64,000 nucleotides of DNA from Streptomyces beigongshangae. GTDB lineage: Bacteria > Actinomycetota > Actinomycetes > Streptomycetales > Streptomycetaceae. Positions 52,378 to 61,411 of this stretch are shown in pieces. The notes beneath the pieces are model-generated. The model did no database searches. It saw only the letters and a program-made list of their open reading frames with translations, and had not been told where the DNA came from. How positions within the stretch are numbered: the stretch's first letter is position 1; the number at the start of each line of letters is the position of its first letter. The DNA lies in the NCBI RefSeq assembly GCF_019710745.1, contig NZ_JAHKJW010000007.1:124001-188000 (forward strand), written 5' to 3'. The translations under genes were made by a program, and so were the position numbers.

Positions 52378-53601
52378 ATGCCCCTGGCCCTGCTGGCCCT
52401 GGCCGTCGTCGCGTTCGGCATCGGCACCACCGAGTTCGCCACCATGGGGCTGCTGCCCCAGATCGCCGACGGGGTCGGTGTGTCCGTGCCGCACGCCGGC
52501 AACCTGGTCTCCGCCTACGCGCTGGGGGTCGTCATCGGCGCCCCCGTCCTGACGGGCGTCGGCGCGCGCATGTCCCACAAGCCGCTGCTGCTGCTCCTGA
52601 CCGGGCTGTTCGTGGTCGGCAACGTCGCGTCCGCGCTCGCCCCCGACTACGGTCTGCTCTTCGCCGCACGCTTCCTGGCGGGCCTGCCGCACGGAGCGCT
52701 GTTCGGTGTGGGCGCGGTCGTCGCCTCGCGGCTGGTCGCTCCCGAACGGGCGGCACGCGCCGTCTCGAAGATGTTCCTCGGACTGACCGTCGCGAACATC
52801 GTCGGCGTACCGGCCGGCACGGCCCTGGGCCAGCAGTTCGGCTGGCGCTCCGCCTACTGGGCGGTCGCCGTCATCGGGCTCCTCGCGCTCGTCTCGCTGG
52901 CCCTCTTCGTCCCGCACCAGCCGCGCGGGCAGCAGTCCGGCGTCCGGCACGAGCTGCGGGCGATGGGCAACAGGCAGGTCGTGATCGGCCTGGCCACGGC
53001 CGTCGTCGGGTTCGGCGGGTTCTTCGCCGTCTACAGCTACCTGGTGCCCATGATGACGCACCTGACGGGCTTCTCCGACTCCTCGACCACGCTGGTCCTC
53101 GCGCTCTACGGCGTCGGCATGACCGCCGGCACACTGATCGCGGGCCCGCTCACCGACCGCGCCCTGCGGCCGACGCTGTACGGAGGGCTCACCCTCCTCG
53201 CCGTGGCGCTGGCGACGTTCTACTTCACCGTCCACAGCACCGTGCCCGCCCTGGTCACGATCACTTTCATCGGGGCGATGGGCTCCCTCATCACCACGCC
53301 CGTCCAGATGCTCCTCATGGCCAAGGCAAGGAACGCCCCGACCATGGCGGCGGCCTCCAACCACTCGGCCTTCAACCTGGCCAACGCCGGCGGCGCCTGG
53401 CTCGGCGGGCTGGTCATCTCGGCGGGCTGGGGCTGGGCCGCGCCCAACCTGGTCGGCGCGGCCCTCGCCGTGGCGGGCCTCGGCCTCGCCTTCGCGGGAG
53501 GTCTCCTGGACCGGGACCGCACCCCCTCCGAGACGGTCGCCTCGTCCGCGGGAGCGGTCCCGGCGACCGCCGAGGACGGTACGGTTCCCCAGCGCACGTA
53601 G
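52378..53601 (+). CDS. MFS transporter, DHA1 (AraJ/YdhP-like)
   Basis: A 407-residue inner-membrane protein with twelve predicted helices. It starts with the AraJ-type pattern VVAFGIGTTEFATMGLLPQI and LVSAYALGVVIGAPVLT, and the helix 4-5 region ARFLAGLPHGALFGVGAVVA is diagnostic. This group exports sugars or drugs by proton antiport; the substrate is unknown. The C-terminal 30 residues are polar and disordered. The ATG at 52378 with GAAAGG upstream is chosen; the longer open frame upstream has poor coding character. Confidence 0.9.
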   Translation: MPLALLALAVVAFGIGTTEFATMGLLPQIADGVGVSVPHAGNLVSAYALGVVIGAPVLTGVGARMSHKPLLLLLTGLFVVGNVASALAPDYGLLFAARFLAGLPHGALFGVGAVVASRLVAPERAARAVSKMFLGLTVANIVGVPAGTALGQQFGWRSAYWAVAVIGLLALVSLALFVPHQPRGQQSGVRHELRAMGNRQVVIGLATAVVGFGGFFAVYSYLVPMMTHLTGFSDSSTTLVLALYGVGMTAGTLIAGPLTDRALRPTLYGGLTLLAVALATFYFTVHSTVPALVTITFIGAMGSLITTPVQMLLMAKARNAPTMAAASNHSAFNLANAGGAWLGGLVISAGWGWAAPNLVGAALAVAGLGLAFAGGLLDRDRTPSETVASSAGAVPATAEDGTVPQRT

Positions 53602-53633
53602 CCGTCGGGGCCGGTCCGGGCGCGGCGGGCGAC

Positions 53634-54020
53634 TCACTCCCAGGTGCGCGCGGTCGCCGCGAAGAGTTCCGGGTCGCTGTGGACGGGGATGACGCACACC
53701 AGGTGTCCGCCCGGTGCCTTCAGCACATGGCACTGGAGCCACTGGGAGACCTCCGTGGCACCGAGCCGCACCAGGCGGTCGACCTCGGCGTCGACGTCGT
53801 CGGTCTCGATGTCGATGTGCACGCGCGGCGCGTCGTCGACCGACTGGACCGCCACGGCCAGTCCGTCCACCGCGCCGGCCAACGACGTGAACTGGGGCTC
53901 CGCCGGGTCGACCCGGGCGGGCACGCCCAGGGCTTGTGACCAGAAGCGTGCCGCCTGCGGGGCATCCCTGTCAGGAGCGTCCACGATCAGTGCGTACATT
54001 CTCGACCGGTGCATGGTCAT
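53634..54020 (-). CDS. VOC-family (glyoxalase/bleomycin-resistance fold) protein
   Basis: A protein of about 128 residues with the VOC pattern: MYALIVDAPDRDAPQAARFW at the N-terminus, DAPRVHIDIETDDVDAEVDRL and APGGHLVCVIPV at the end. Only some of the usual metal ligands are evident, as is common for the Glyoxalase-6-type subfamily. The substrate is unknown. The start is uncertain: ATG codons at 54020, 54014 and 53999 are possible, and a TACCCT -10-like box just before 54014 would allow a leaderless mRNA. It is convergent with the MFS gene. Confidence 0.82.
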   Translation of the reverse strand: MTMHRSRMYALIVDAPDRDAPQAARFWSQALGVPARVDPAEPQFTSLAGAVDGLAVAVQSVDDAPRVHIDIETDDVDAEVDRLVRLGATEVSQWLQCHVLKAPGGHLVCVIPVHSDPELFAATARTWE

Positions 54021-54203
54021 CAGGGTAGTGATCCCGCCGGGTGCCCGTCCCCGGTGTGCGAAATCGCCGCCGGGGCGGGCGCGTCAGTGGGTGGTTCCCA
54101 CCGCGCCCGGAGCCAGCACCGTCCCGGGCAGGCGGCTCCGCGGCCGAGCGGGCCGGTGCCGGACGGAACGCCCCCGTGCCTGCAAGACTCAGGGACTCCG
54201 TGC

Positions 54204-54284
54204 CCGCGGTTCGGGAGACCCGCGGTTCAGGGGACTTGCGGTTCAGAAGATCCGTGGTTCGGGCGATCCGCGGTTCGGGCGATC
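54204..54284. repeat. Degenerate 15-16-bp tandem repeats (GCGGTTCGGGCGATCC)
   Basis: About five imperfect copies lie in the leader of the tannase-family gene, ending 31 nt before its start codon. There are no spacers. Confidence 0.7.
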
Positions 54285-54315
54285 CGTGTTCATGCGGTTC
54301 AGAGAAGAGGCCAGC

Positions 54316-56001
54316 GTGAGAGGAACACCGGCAAGAGGCGCGCGGACCCGCCGGCTCGCCATGAGGGCGGTCCTGGTCCTGTCGGCAGGCGCGATCCTCG
54401 TCCCGGGGCCCCGTCCCTCCACCGCGGCGGCCTCGCCCGGGACGGGTCACCCGACGACGACGCCGCGGTGCGCCGGGCTGGCCGGGACGAGGATCCCGGC
54501 GTCGGCCGTGAGCCTGCCGACGCGTGGCGCCCGGGTGCGGGCGGTCTCGGTCAGGACCGATGTCGTCGGCGGCGAGACGGTCACGTACTGCCAGGTCGAC
54601 GCCGCCATCTCCCCCGTCGACCCGGCAGCGCCCGACATCGGGATGCGCGTCGCCCTGCCCCACGGCTGGAACCGCAAGGCGATGATGTTCGGCGGTGGAG
54701 GCTACAACGGCACCGTCCCGGACCTGACGGCCGATGTCCCGTTCGGCCCCACGGACCGGCCGGCGCCGCTGGCCCGGCGCTACGCGACGTTCGCCGGCGA
54801 CTCCGGCCACCGGCAGAGCCCGGCGGTTCCTCCGTCGCTGGACGGGTCGTTCGGTGTGAACGACGAGGCCCTGCACAACTTCGCCGCCGGTGACGCGCTC
54901 AGGAAGACCCGCGACGCGAGCCTCTTCCTCGTCCGCCGCGCCTACGGGACGGACCCCGCCGAGGTCTACTTCGCGGGCGGCTCGACGGGCGGCCGGGAGG
55001 CCCTCGTGGTCGCCCAGCGGTGGCCGGCGGCGTTCGGCGGCGTGATCTCCGCCTATCCCGCCTGGAACAACCTCAGTGAGGTCCTCGCCCTGGGGTACCT
55101 GACGCAGGTCCTCTCCCGTCCCGGCGCCTTCCCCGGACCCGAGAAGCAGACGCTCCTCCACCGCGGCGTCGTCGGGGCGTGCGACGGCCTGGACGGCGTC
55201 GAGGACCGTGTGGTCTCGAACCCGGGCGGCTGTCACTTCGATCCTCGTGCGCTGCGCTGCCCGGATGGCGCCGACACCGGTCCGGTCTGTCTGTCGGATG
55301 CTCAGATCGGGGCCGTGACGGCCATGTCCCGCCCGTTCAGGTGGCCGTACCGGATCGCCAGCGGGGAGACCGGGTACCCGGGTTTCCCGTTCCTCTCGGG
55401 GGCGGACATGAGCACCCCGTTCCTCGGCTTCGGCACCACCGCGCCGGCCGGTCCCATGCCGGCGACGAGCGGTTACGGGATGCAGTACTGGGATCAGTGG
55501 GTCAAGTACTTCCTGACGCGGGACCCGCTCCACGACCCCCTGGCGGTGGATCCCCGGCGCCCGGGGAAGTGGCTGGCCCGCATCAGTCACCTCTCCGCGG
55601 TCCAGGACCGCAACGACGCGGACCTCCGTCCGTTCGCCCGCGCCGGCGGCAAGCTGATCCTGCTCCACGGCGCCGCGGACGAGCTCGTCTCCGACCGGTC
55701 GACGAGCGACTACTACGAGCGCGTGCGGGACGTTCTGGGCCCCGGGCCGACCCGCGGGTTCCTGCGGTACTACGTCCTGCCCGGGGCCAACCACGCGAAC
55801 TTCGGCTCGCCGGCGTTTGCGGCCGCCGCCGACTCGCTCTCCGCTCTGGAGCGCTGGGTCGAGGAGGGGCGGCCGCCGGGCCGTGCGGTGGTGACCGACG
55901 CGGTCCACGACCGCACCCGTCCGCTGTGTGAATACCCCACCTGGCCCAGGCACCGCACCGGCGACCCGGACGACGCCGCGAGCTTCGCCTGCACCCACTG
56001 A
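54316..56001 (+). CDS. Secreted tannase/feruloyl esterase family protein
   Basis: A 561-residue secreted hydrolase with signal peptide (MRAVLVLSAGAILVPGPRPS, preceded by an Arg-rich start) and the tannase-family alpha/beta-hydrolase core. The nucleophile is in VYFAGGSTGGREALVVAQRW, the acid in LLHGAADELVSDRST and the histidine in LPGANHANFGSPAF, with cysteine pairs including CHFDPRALRC. A large lid lies between. It would release phenolic acids (ferulate, gallate) or similar esters from plant material, complementing the polysaccharidases of the window. The GTG at 54316 with AGAAGAGG upstream is the best start. It ends before a strong hairpin. Confidence 0.88.
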   Translation: MRGTPARGARTRRLAMRAVLVLSAGAILVPGPRPSTAAASPGTGHPTTTPRCAGLAGTRIPASAVSLPTRGARVRAVSVRTDVVGGETVTYCQVDAAISPVDPAAPDIGMRVALPHGWNRKAMMFGGGGYNGTVPDLTADVPFGPTDRPAPLARRYATFAGDSGHRQSPAVPPSLDGSFGVNDEALHNFAAGDALRKTRDASLFLVRRAYGTDPAEVYFAGGSTGGREALVVAQRWPAAFGGVISAYPAWNNLSEVLALGYLTQVLSRPGAFPGPEKQTLLHRGVVGACDGLDGVEDRVVSNPGGCHFDPRALRCPDGADTGPVCLSDAQIGAVTAMSRPFRWPYRIASGETGYPGFPFLSGADMSTPFLGFGTTAPAGPMPATSGYGMQYWDQWVKYFLTRDPLHDPLAVDPRRPGKWLARISHLSAVQDRNDADLRPFARAGGKLILLHGAADELVSDRSTSDYYERVRDVLGPGPTRGFLRYYVLPGANHANFGSPAFAAAADSLSALERWVEEGRPPGRAVVTDAVHDRTRPLCEYPTWPRHRTGDPDDAASFACTH

Positions 56002-56052
56002 GGAGCGCTGAGGAGCACTGAGGAGCACCGCACCCGCCGAGGAACACCGCAC

Positions 56053-56093
56053 GCCGCCCCGCGCCCGGCTCCCCCAGCCGGGCGCGGGGCGGC
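56053..56093 (+). terminator. Terminator of the tannase-family gene
   Basis: An 18-bp perfect stem, GCCGCCCCGCGCCCGGCT and its complement, around a five-C loop, 51 nt after the stop. Confidence 0.8.
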
Positions 56094-56235
56094 CCGGCGT
56101 GGACATGACGCGCACATGACTCAATGCGGCGTACGGCGTACGGTGTGCGTGACACGCGTGGTGTCAGGAGCGTCGCGGTGGCGCCGGACGCGCCGCCAGG
56201 GGGCGCCGGGGACCGTCAAGGGCCGAGGGCTGTTA

Positions 56236-56502
56236 CTAGGACACCTTGCTCAGCGCGGGATCGGTGCGCCAGACGAAGGCGAGTTCGGACAGCGGTACGC
56301 CGAGTACCTCGCTGAGCCGGACGACGGTGCCGAACGCGGGCGTCGGCAGCCGGCCCGTCTCGATCTTGCGGAGGGTCTCCGGCGAGATCTCCGCCGCCAG
56401 GGCCACCTCGACGAGGCTGCGTCCGGCCCGGGCGGAGCGCAGCGCGCCCCCGAGGCGTCGGCCCGCCTCGATCTGTTCGGGGGCGAGCGGATGACGAACC
56501 AT
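56236..56502 (-). CDS. XRE-family helix-turn-helix regulator
   Basis: A protein of about 88 residues, essentially one Cro/CI-type HTH (AGRRLGGALRSARAGRSLVE, VALAAEISPETLRKIETGRL, PAFGTVVRLSEVLGVPLSEL). It is divergent from a methionine aminopeptidase gene; this pairing recurs in Streptomyces. The 93-nt gap contains the AT-rich palindrome GGTATAAATATACC, which is the likely operator for both genes. The ATG at 56502 is preferred, although a GTG two codons upstream (56508) is possible. No Shine-Dalgarno site is visible. Confidence 0.88.
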   Translation of the reverse strand: MVRHPLAPEQIEAGRRLGGALRSARAGRSLVEVALAAEISPETLRKIETGRLPTPAFGTVVRLSEVLGVPLSELAFVWRTDPALSKVS

Positions 56503-56551
56503 GCGCACATGCTAGAGGCGCAGGTGTCCGGCGGCAACCACTCTCCCCTCT

Positions 56552-56565
56552 GGTATAAATATACC
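56552..56565. promoter_or_regulatory. AT-rich palindromic operator/promoter GGTATAAATATACC
   Basis: Inverted arms GGTATA/TATACC with an AA centre stand out in a genome with over 70% G+C. The element lies 31 nt before the aminopeptidase start and about 50 nt before the XRE start, and it offers a -10 box in each direction (TATAAA / TATTTA). It probably works as an XRE-controlled divergent promoter. Confidence 0.7.
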
Positions 56566-56595
56566 GGTCGGCCGCCCCACGAATCGAGGATCGCA

Positions 56596-57372
56596 GTGAT
56601 CGAGCACAAGTCACCCGGAGACATCGAGCGCATGCACGTCACCGGCCGGTTCATCGGCCGGCTGCTGGCCGAACTCGGCGACCTGGCCGAGCCGGGGGTC
56701 GATCTGCTGGACCTCGAACACCACGCCCGCCGCCGGATCAAGGAGCGCGGCGCGGAGTCCTGCTACTGGGACTACGAGCCCTCGTTCGGCAAGGGGCCGT
56801 TCCGCAACGTGGTGTGCCTCTCGGTGAACGACGCCGTGCTGCACGGGCTGCCGCACAGCTACAAGCTGCGCGACGGGGACCTGCTCACCATGGACATGGC
56901 GGTCACCATCGACGGCTGGGCCGCCGACTCGGCCTACTCCGTCGTCGTCGGCACCCCGGCCGAGGAGGACCTGCGGCTGATCGAGGCCACCGAGGTCGCC
57001 CTGGAAGCCGCGATCGAGGTCGCCCGGCCGGGCAACAGGCTCGGGGACATCTCGGCGGCCATCGGCGCCGTCGCCGCCGAGTACGGCTACCCGGTCAATC
57101 TGGAGTTCGGCGGTCACGGCATCGGCCGCACGATGCACGAGGAGCTGCACATCCCCAACGACGGCCGTCCCGGCCGCGGCTGGAAACTGCGCCCCGGTCT
57201 GACGATCGCGATCGAGCCCTGGTTCGCCGCCGGCACCGACAAGATCGTCTACGACCCGGACGGCTGGACGATCCGCTCGGCCGACGGCTCGCGCACCGCC
57301 CATTCCGAGCACACCGTCGCCATCACCGAGACCGGTCCGCTCGTGCTCACCCGGCGCCCGGAGAGCGAGTAG
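56596..57372 (+). CDS. map: Type I methionine aminopeptidase
   Basis: A 258-residue pita-bread-fold metalloprotease. It has His83 (VLHGLPH), metal ligands Asp100 and Asp111 (TMDMAVTIDGWAAD), the histidine in FGGHGIGRTMHEE, and glutamates in IAIEPWF and HSEHTVAITE. It removes the initiator methionine from new proteins. Streptomyces usually has several copies; this one is an extra, separately regulated copy, not in the ribosomal-protein operon. The GTG at 56596 is the likely start. It is divergent from an XRE regulator and shares its palindromic operator, suggesting conditional expression. Confidence 0.93.
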   Translation: MIEHKSPGDIERMHVTGRFIGRLLAELGDLAEPGVDLLDLEHHARRRIKERGAESCYWDYEPSFGKGPFRNVVCLSVNDAVLHGLPHSYKLRDGDLLTMDMAVTIDGWAADSAYSVVVGTPAEEDLRLIEATEVALEAAIEVARPGNRLGDISAAIGAVAAEYGYPVNLEFGGHGIGRTMHEELHIPNDGRPGRGWKLRPGLTIAIEPWFAAGTDKIVYDPDGWTIRSADGSRTAHSEHTVAITETGPLVLTRRPESE

Positions 57373-57474
57373 GGGCCGGAGGACCGGCGGAGAACACGGG
57401 CGGGGATGTCGACCCGGGCAGGTCCCGTACGACGCGGGGGTGAGAGAACGACCGCCACGCGAAAGGCGGAGCCC

Positions 57475-58503
57475 GTGCCCAAGGTCCGCGTCCACAATGT
57501 GACGATCTCCCTCGACGGCTTCATGGCGGGTACGAACCAGCGCCCGGACGCCCCGTTCGGCGACGGCGTCGGCTGGGGTGACGACCTGCACGGCCGGTAC
57601 GTCTCCGCGGCGGCGGACGCCGCCGCGGGCAGGACCGGGACCGACGTCGACCACTTCGTCCGCGGCGAGCGGAACATCGGCGCCACGATCATGGGGCGGA
57701 ACATGTCCGGACCGCAGCGCGGGCCGTGGGAGGACGAGTCCTGGAAGGGCTGGTGGGGCGACAACCCGCCCTATCACCACGACGTCCTCGTGCACACCCG
57801 CCACCCGCGCCCGGCGCTGAGGATGGCCGGCGGAACGACCTTCCACTTCACCGGCGAGCCGCCGACGGCGGTGCTCCGGCGCGCGTTCGACGCCGCGGAC
57901 GGCAGGGACGTCCGGATCGGCGGCGGCGCGGCGGTCATCCGGCAGTATCTGCGCGCCGGCCTGATCGACGAACTCCACCTGGTGATCGCGCCGGTCCTCA
58001 TCGGCCGGGGGGAACGCCCGCTCGACCGTCTGGGTGACGCGATCGACGGCTACCGGGTGTCCGGGCTGACCGGCTCGTCGACCGTCACCCACGCCGTCCC
58101 GGTCCGGCGCCGACGTGAGGTCGGACAGCCCGCCGGAGACCGAGCCGAAGACCGAGGGGAAGGAGACGGGGGCGCTGCCGCGCGGCGGACGGGTGCCCAG
58201 GAACCGGACACGGGCACGCCCCCTCACCGCGATGGCCCGGCGACCGCCTCGTGGACGGCACGCCACTCGGCCCCCGGGAACGGCGCCGGGTACCGGCCTC
58301 GCCCGGTCGGTCCGGTCCGCCGGGTACGGGCAGCGGGCCCCGGCTCGGAGGGGAAGGGTTCCCTGCCGCGTCCGCCGAGCGTCCCGGCCACCCTGTCGGT
58401 ATCCCGTACGGTGGGAGATCGTCCGGTGGACAGTCCGCGAAGACTGCGAGTTCATGTGCTTGTGGTTGGTTCCACCGGGGTACTGCAGCAGATCGTGTTC
58501 TGA
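57475..58503 (+). CDS. Dihydrofolate reductase (RibD C-terminal) family protein with anomalous C-terminal extension
   Basis: Residues 1-213 form a complete RibD-C/DHFR-like domain (VRVHNVTISLDGFMAGTNQR, NIGATIMGRNMSG, VRIGGGAAVIRQYLRAGLID, DELHLVIAPVLIG). Homologues end shortly after the equivalent of STVTHAVPVRR. Here the frame continues for about 130 Arg/Pro/Gly-rich residues with no domain to 58503, 12 nt before the next gene. A TGA at 58116-58118 in the neighbouring frame lies exactly where homologues stop, so a one-base indel has probably removed the native stop. Activity of the main domain may be intact. The GTG at 57475 follows AAGGCGGAG. The substrate is unknown. Confidence 0.8.
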   Translation: MPKVRVHNVTISLDGFMAGTNQRPDAPFGDGVGWGDDLHGRYVSAAADAAAGRTGTDVDHFVRGERNIGATIMGRNMSGPQRGPWEDESWKGWWGDNPPYHHDVLVHTRHPRPALRMAGGTTFHFTGEPPTAVLRRAFDAADGRDVRIGGGAAVIRQYLRAGLIDELHLVIAPVLIGRGERPLDRLGDAIDGYRVSGLTGSSTVTHAVPVRRRREVGQPAGDRAEDRGEGDGGAAARRTGAQEPDTGTPPHRDGPATASWTARHSAPGNGAGYRPRPVGPVRRVRAAGPGSEGKGSLPRPPSVPATLSVSRTVGDRPVDSPRRLRVHVLVVGSTGVLQQIVF

Positions 58504-58515
58504 TCGAGGAGGGAC

Positions 58516-60246
58516 ATGGACGGCCTTGCCGCTCCCGGCGCGGGAGACAGAGCCGTGCCCGGGCGTCGGACGGTACCCGGGGCCCTGCTGGAAGGGCTCC
58601 TGGAGAACCTGACGGCGTCCGCCGTCGTGCTCGACGACGACGGCCTCATCCTCGCGGCCAACGACGCGGCGCAGAGCCTGCTGGGCAGAAGCGCCGCGAA
58701 ACTGGTCGGCCAGGACTCCCACGACCTGCTGCACCGGAACAAGCACGGGCACTCCATGCCCCGTAGCCGCTGCCGGATGAGGAAGGCGCTCCTCACGGGG
58801 GACACCCGGCACGGCAGCGCCGAATGGTTCGTCCGCGGGGACGGCCGCCTCGTCCAGTTGTCCTGGCTGATCACTCCCTGCACGACGGGTCCGGGCGTCA
58901 CGGGTGCGCTGGTACTGCTGTACGAGGAGGACAGGGAGCACCAGGGTGACGCCGTGCACTCCGCGCCGCTGACGGAACTGGACCGCCTGACCCTGCTGGC
59001 GGAGACGACCACCCAGCTCACGTCCACCCTGGACGTGGACGAGGCGCTGCACCGGCTGGCGGCCCTGACCGTGCCACGGCTGGCGGACTGGGCGGTGTTC
59101 GACCTCCTCACCGAACACGACGAGGTGCGACGTGTCCTGGTGATGGAGCACAAGGACGGCATCCTGGTCGAGCGGGAGGACCTGCAGGGTCCGATGCCCC
59201 CCGTGCCGGCGGAGTCCCCGATGCCCCTGTCACGGGCCCTGCGGGGCGCCTCCTCCTCGCTCGCCGGTCCCGCCACCTACCAGGGCCCGCCCGACTCGGG
59301 CATCGCGGTCGAACAGCAGCGCCTGTTCACCACGACGGGCATGCACTCCGCCGCCATCGCGCCCATCCGCGGCCTGCGCGACGTACTGGGTGCCCTGACC
59401 CTGGGCCGGGCACAGCGTCATGGCGCCTTCACCCCCGCCGACCTGCCTCTGCTGGAGGACCTCACCCGCCGGACGGGCCTGGCGCTGGACAACGCGCGCC
59501 TGTACCAGCGTCAGCGCAAGGTCGCCGAGACCATGCAGCGGCACCTGCTGCCGCAGCTCCCCTCCCTGCCCGGCCTGGAGATGACCGCGCGGTACCTGCC
59601 CGCTCCGGACGCCTCGGCCGTGGGTGGCGACTGGTACGACGCCTTCGCCCTGGCCAGTCACGCCCACGCACTGGCCATCGGCGATGTCGTGGGGCACGAT
59701 CTCGACGCCGCGGCCGGGATGGCGCAGGTCCGCAACATGCTGCGGGCCTTCGCCTGGTCCCATCCGGAGGCCGCTCCGAGCGACGTCGTCACACGGCTGG
59801 ACGAAGCCGTGATGCACATAGCCGAGGTCCCCATGGCGACCATGATCCTCGCCAGGCTCACCCTGGGCGAGGACGCCCTGTGGCGCCTGTGCTGGACGAA
59901 CGCCGGCCACCCGCCGCCCCTGCTCGTCACCCACGACGGCCAGGCCCGCTACCTCGACGAGGCCCACGGCATACTCCTCGGGACCGGACTCACCAGACCG
60001 CGCCCCGACGCCGACACCGTCCTGCCGCCCCGGGCCACGATCCTGCTCTACACCGACGGACTGGTCGAGTCCCCGCGCCACTCCATCGACCATGGGCTGG
60101 ACCGGTTGCGCCGTCACGCGGCCTCCCTCGCCCACCGCCCGCTGGACTCCTTCTGCGACTCCCTGCTGGACCAGGTCCGCCCCGAGGACAACGACGACGA
60201 CGTCGCCCTGATCGCCCTGCGCACACCCGTTCCCGCCCAGGAGTGA
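58516..60246 (+). CDS. PAS-GAF-PP2C (RsbU-type) phosphatase
   Basis: A 576-residue soluble regulator with a PAS domain at about 20-140 (ENLTASAVVLDDDGLILAAN), a GAF at about 155-325 (HRLAALTVPRLADWAVFDLL) and a PP2C domain at about 345-570 (ASAVGGDWYDAFALA, GDVVGHDLDAAAGM, TNAGHPPPLLV, EDNDDDVALIAL). It should dephosphorylate a STAS antagonist, but none is adjacent, so it may act on the STAS proteins encoded at 45.7 or 51.8 kb. The ATG is preceded by GAGGAGGGAC. The preceding anomalous reading frame ends 12 nt upstream. Confidence 0.93.
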   Translation: MDGLAAPGAGDRAVPGRRTVPGALLEGLLENLTASAVVLDDDGLILAANDAAQSLLGRSAAKLVGQDSHDLLHRNKHGHSMPRSRCRMRKALLTGDTRHGSAEWFVRGDGRLVQLSWLITPCTTGPGVTGALVLLYEEDREHQGDAVHSAPLTELDRLTLLAETTTQLTSTLDVDEALHRLAALTVPRLADWAVFDLLTEHDEVRRVLVMEHKDGILVEREDLQGPMPPVPAESPMPLSRALRGASSSLAGPATYQGPPDSGIAVEQQRLFTTTGMHSAAIAPIRGLRDVLGALTLGRAQRHGAFTPADLPLLEDLTRRTGLALDNARLYQRQRKVAETMQRHLLPQLPSLPGLEMTARYLPAPDASAVGGDWYDAFALASHAHALAIGDVVGHDLDAAAGMAQVRNMLRAFAWSHPEAAPSDVVTRLDEAVMHIAEVPMATMILARLTLGEDALWRLCWTNAGHPPPLLVTHDGQARYLDEAHGILLGTGLTRPRPDADTVLPPRATILLYTDGLVESPRHSIDHGLDRLRRHAASLAHRPLDSFCDSLLDQVRPEDNDDDVALIALRTPVPAQE

Positions 60247-60487
60247 CGGCGCGTACCGCCTCCCGCGGCGCCCCCACCGGCGGGACACGGTCCGTACAGT
60301 GCGCCGGCGGTCGGACCACGGTCGGCGCCGGACCGGTCGGACGGCCCGTCGTGATCGTCTGCCTTGAACGCCGGCCGCGGCCACGAACGCCCGGACGGCC
60401 GCGACCGGCCGGAGTTCCCACCGGACGGACCAGGGCATGCACGAGTCTGCGGATGCGCGCGCGGGTGACTTGCACGAGCCTGGAGTC

Positions 60488-60667
60488 ATGACGGATTCGC
60501 GCGTGCCCCCGGAGGAGACGCCCCAGGTCGAAGGTTCGACCGCCGAGGCGCACGAGGAGCGCGCGGACGGAGGGGTGTGGGAGCACCCCGGCGTCTGGCT
60601 CTGGCTGATCATCCTCGGCGCCGTGGTCTTCGCGGGCTTCTTCGCCGCCCGCGTCTTCTTCCTCTGA
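60488..60667 (+). CDS. Small membrane protein, DUF6480-like
   Basis: A 59-residue protein with a soluble N-terminus of the type MTDSRVPPEETPQVEGSTAE (as in DUF6480: PP-E-TP-EGST) and one C-terminal transmembrane helix (VWLWLIILGAVVFAGFFAAR). GGAG precedes the ATG at 60488. The function is unknown. A longer frame from 60437 adds only an unlikely acidic extension. Confidence 0.75.
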   Translation: MTDSRVPPEETPQVEGSTAEAHEERADGGVWEHPGVWLWLIILGAVVFAGFFAARVFFL

Positions 60668-60846
60668 GCCACGGGGTACGCGGTTCCTCCGGGCCGCGGG
60701 GTACGCGGCGCGCCGTCGGGGGCGGCCCGCGCGTCGCCGGGATGCCGGACGTACTGCGCCGGGTGGCCGTCGCCGGCCCGTGGCACGGCGTTTTCGGCAC
60801 CGTGCCTGCGGCGGCCCCCGGTTGCCGGTGCGCTCCGCGCCGGTTC

Positions 60847-61383
60847 TCATCCGGGCGACAGTGAAGTGACGGTGCGGGTGCGCGAGTCGTAGGTGCGTGC
60901 GCCGGTGAACCGGCCGTGCACGGGCCCGTCCCGCAGGCCGGGCGGCAGGAGCTGGTCGTCCGGCACGTTCCACGCCGGGCGGCGGCTGCGGCCGAGGGTG
61001 ATGTGCGGCTGCCAGGTCTCCGGCCGGAGCAGGGGGTGGTCCGGCTCGCACCCGGTGGCCAGAAGCACGTCGTGGACGGCGGCGTGCACGGCGAGCAGTT
61101 CGGGAACGCGCCGCACGCGCCAGGCGAGCACGTGCGTACGGCCGGAGAAGCGCACGAGCCCGTCGAGGACGGCCGGGCAGTCCGGGCCGCCCAGCCGCCC
61201 CCGCAGTTCGTCCTTCGCCGCCGCGGTCAGGGAGTCGACCGCGGCCAGGGTCAGATGGGGCCGGTTCGTCGGGTGGCCGTGGTTCCGCCGGCTGGGCTCT
61301 CCCCGCGCGGCCAGCTGCTCCCAGACGTCCAGGACCCGGTGTTCCAGGTCGCGTTCGAGGAGCAACTCGACCGTGTCCATCAC
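60847..61383 (-). CDS. 2'-5' RNA ligase family (2H phosphoesterase) protein
   Basis: A 178-residue protein with the two 2H motifs HLTL (RPHLTLAAVD, about residue 44) and HITL (WQPHITLGRS, about residue 126), the catalytic pairs of LigT/2H phosphoesterases. These cleave or form 2'-5' or cyclic phosphodiester bonds in RNA or nucleotides. The role in Streptomyces is unknown. Two consecutive ATG codons allow a start at 61383 or 61380. It lies 28 nt downstream of a membrane protein gene on the same strand. Confidence 0.88.
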   Translation of the reverse strand: MMDTVELLLERDLEHRVLDVWEQLAARGEPSRRNHGHPTNRPHLTLAAVDSLTAAAKDELRGRLGGPDCPAVLDGLVRFSGRTHVLAWRVRRVPELLAVHAAVHDVLLATGCEPDHPLLRPETWQPHITLGRSRRPAWNVPDDQLLPPGLRDGPVHGRFTGARTYDSRTRTVTSLSPG

Positions 61384-61411
61384 TCCCCTCCGCGGGACGC
61401 CGCGGGCGTGC

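Noticed and set aside
54204..54284. Possible CRISPR array
   Set aside because: The repeats are adjacent and degenerate with no unique spacers, and no cas gene is in the window.
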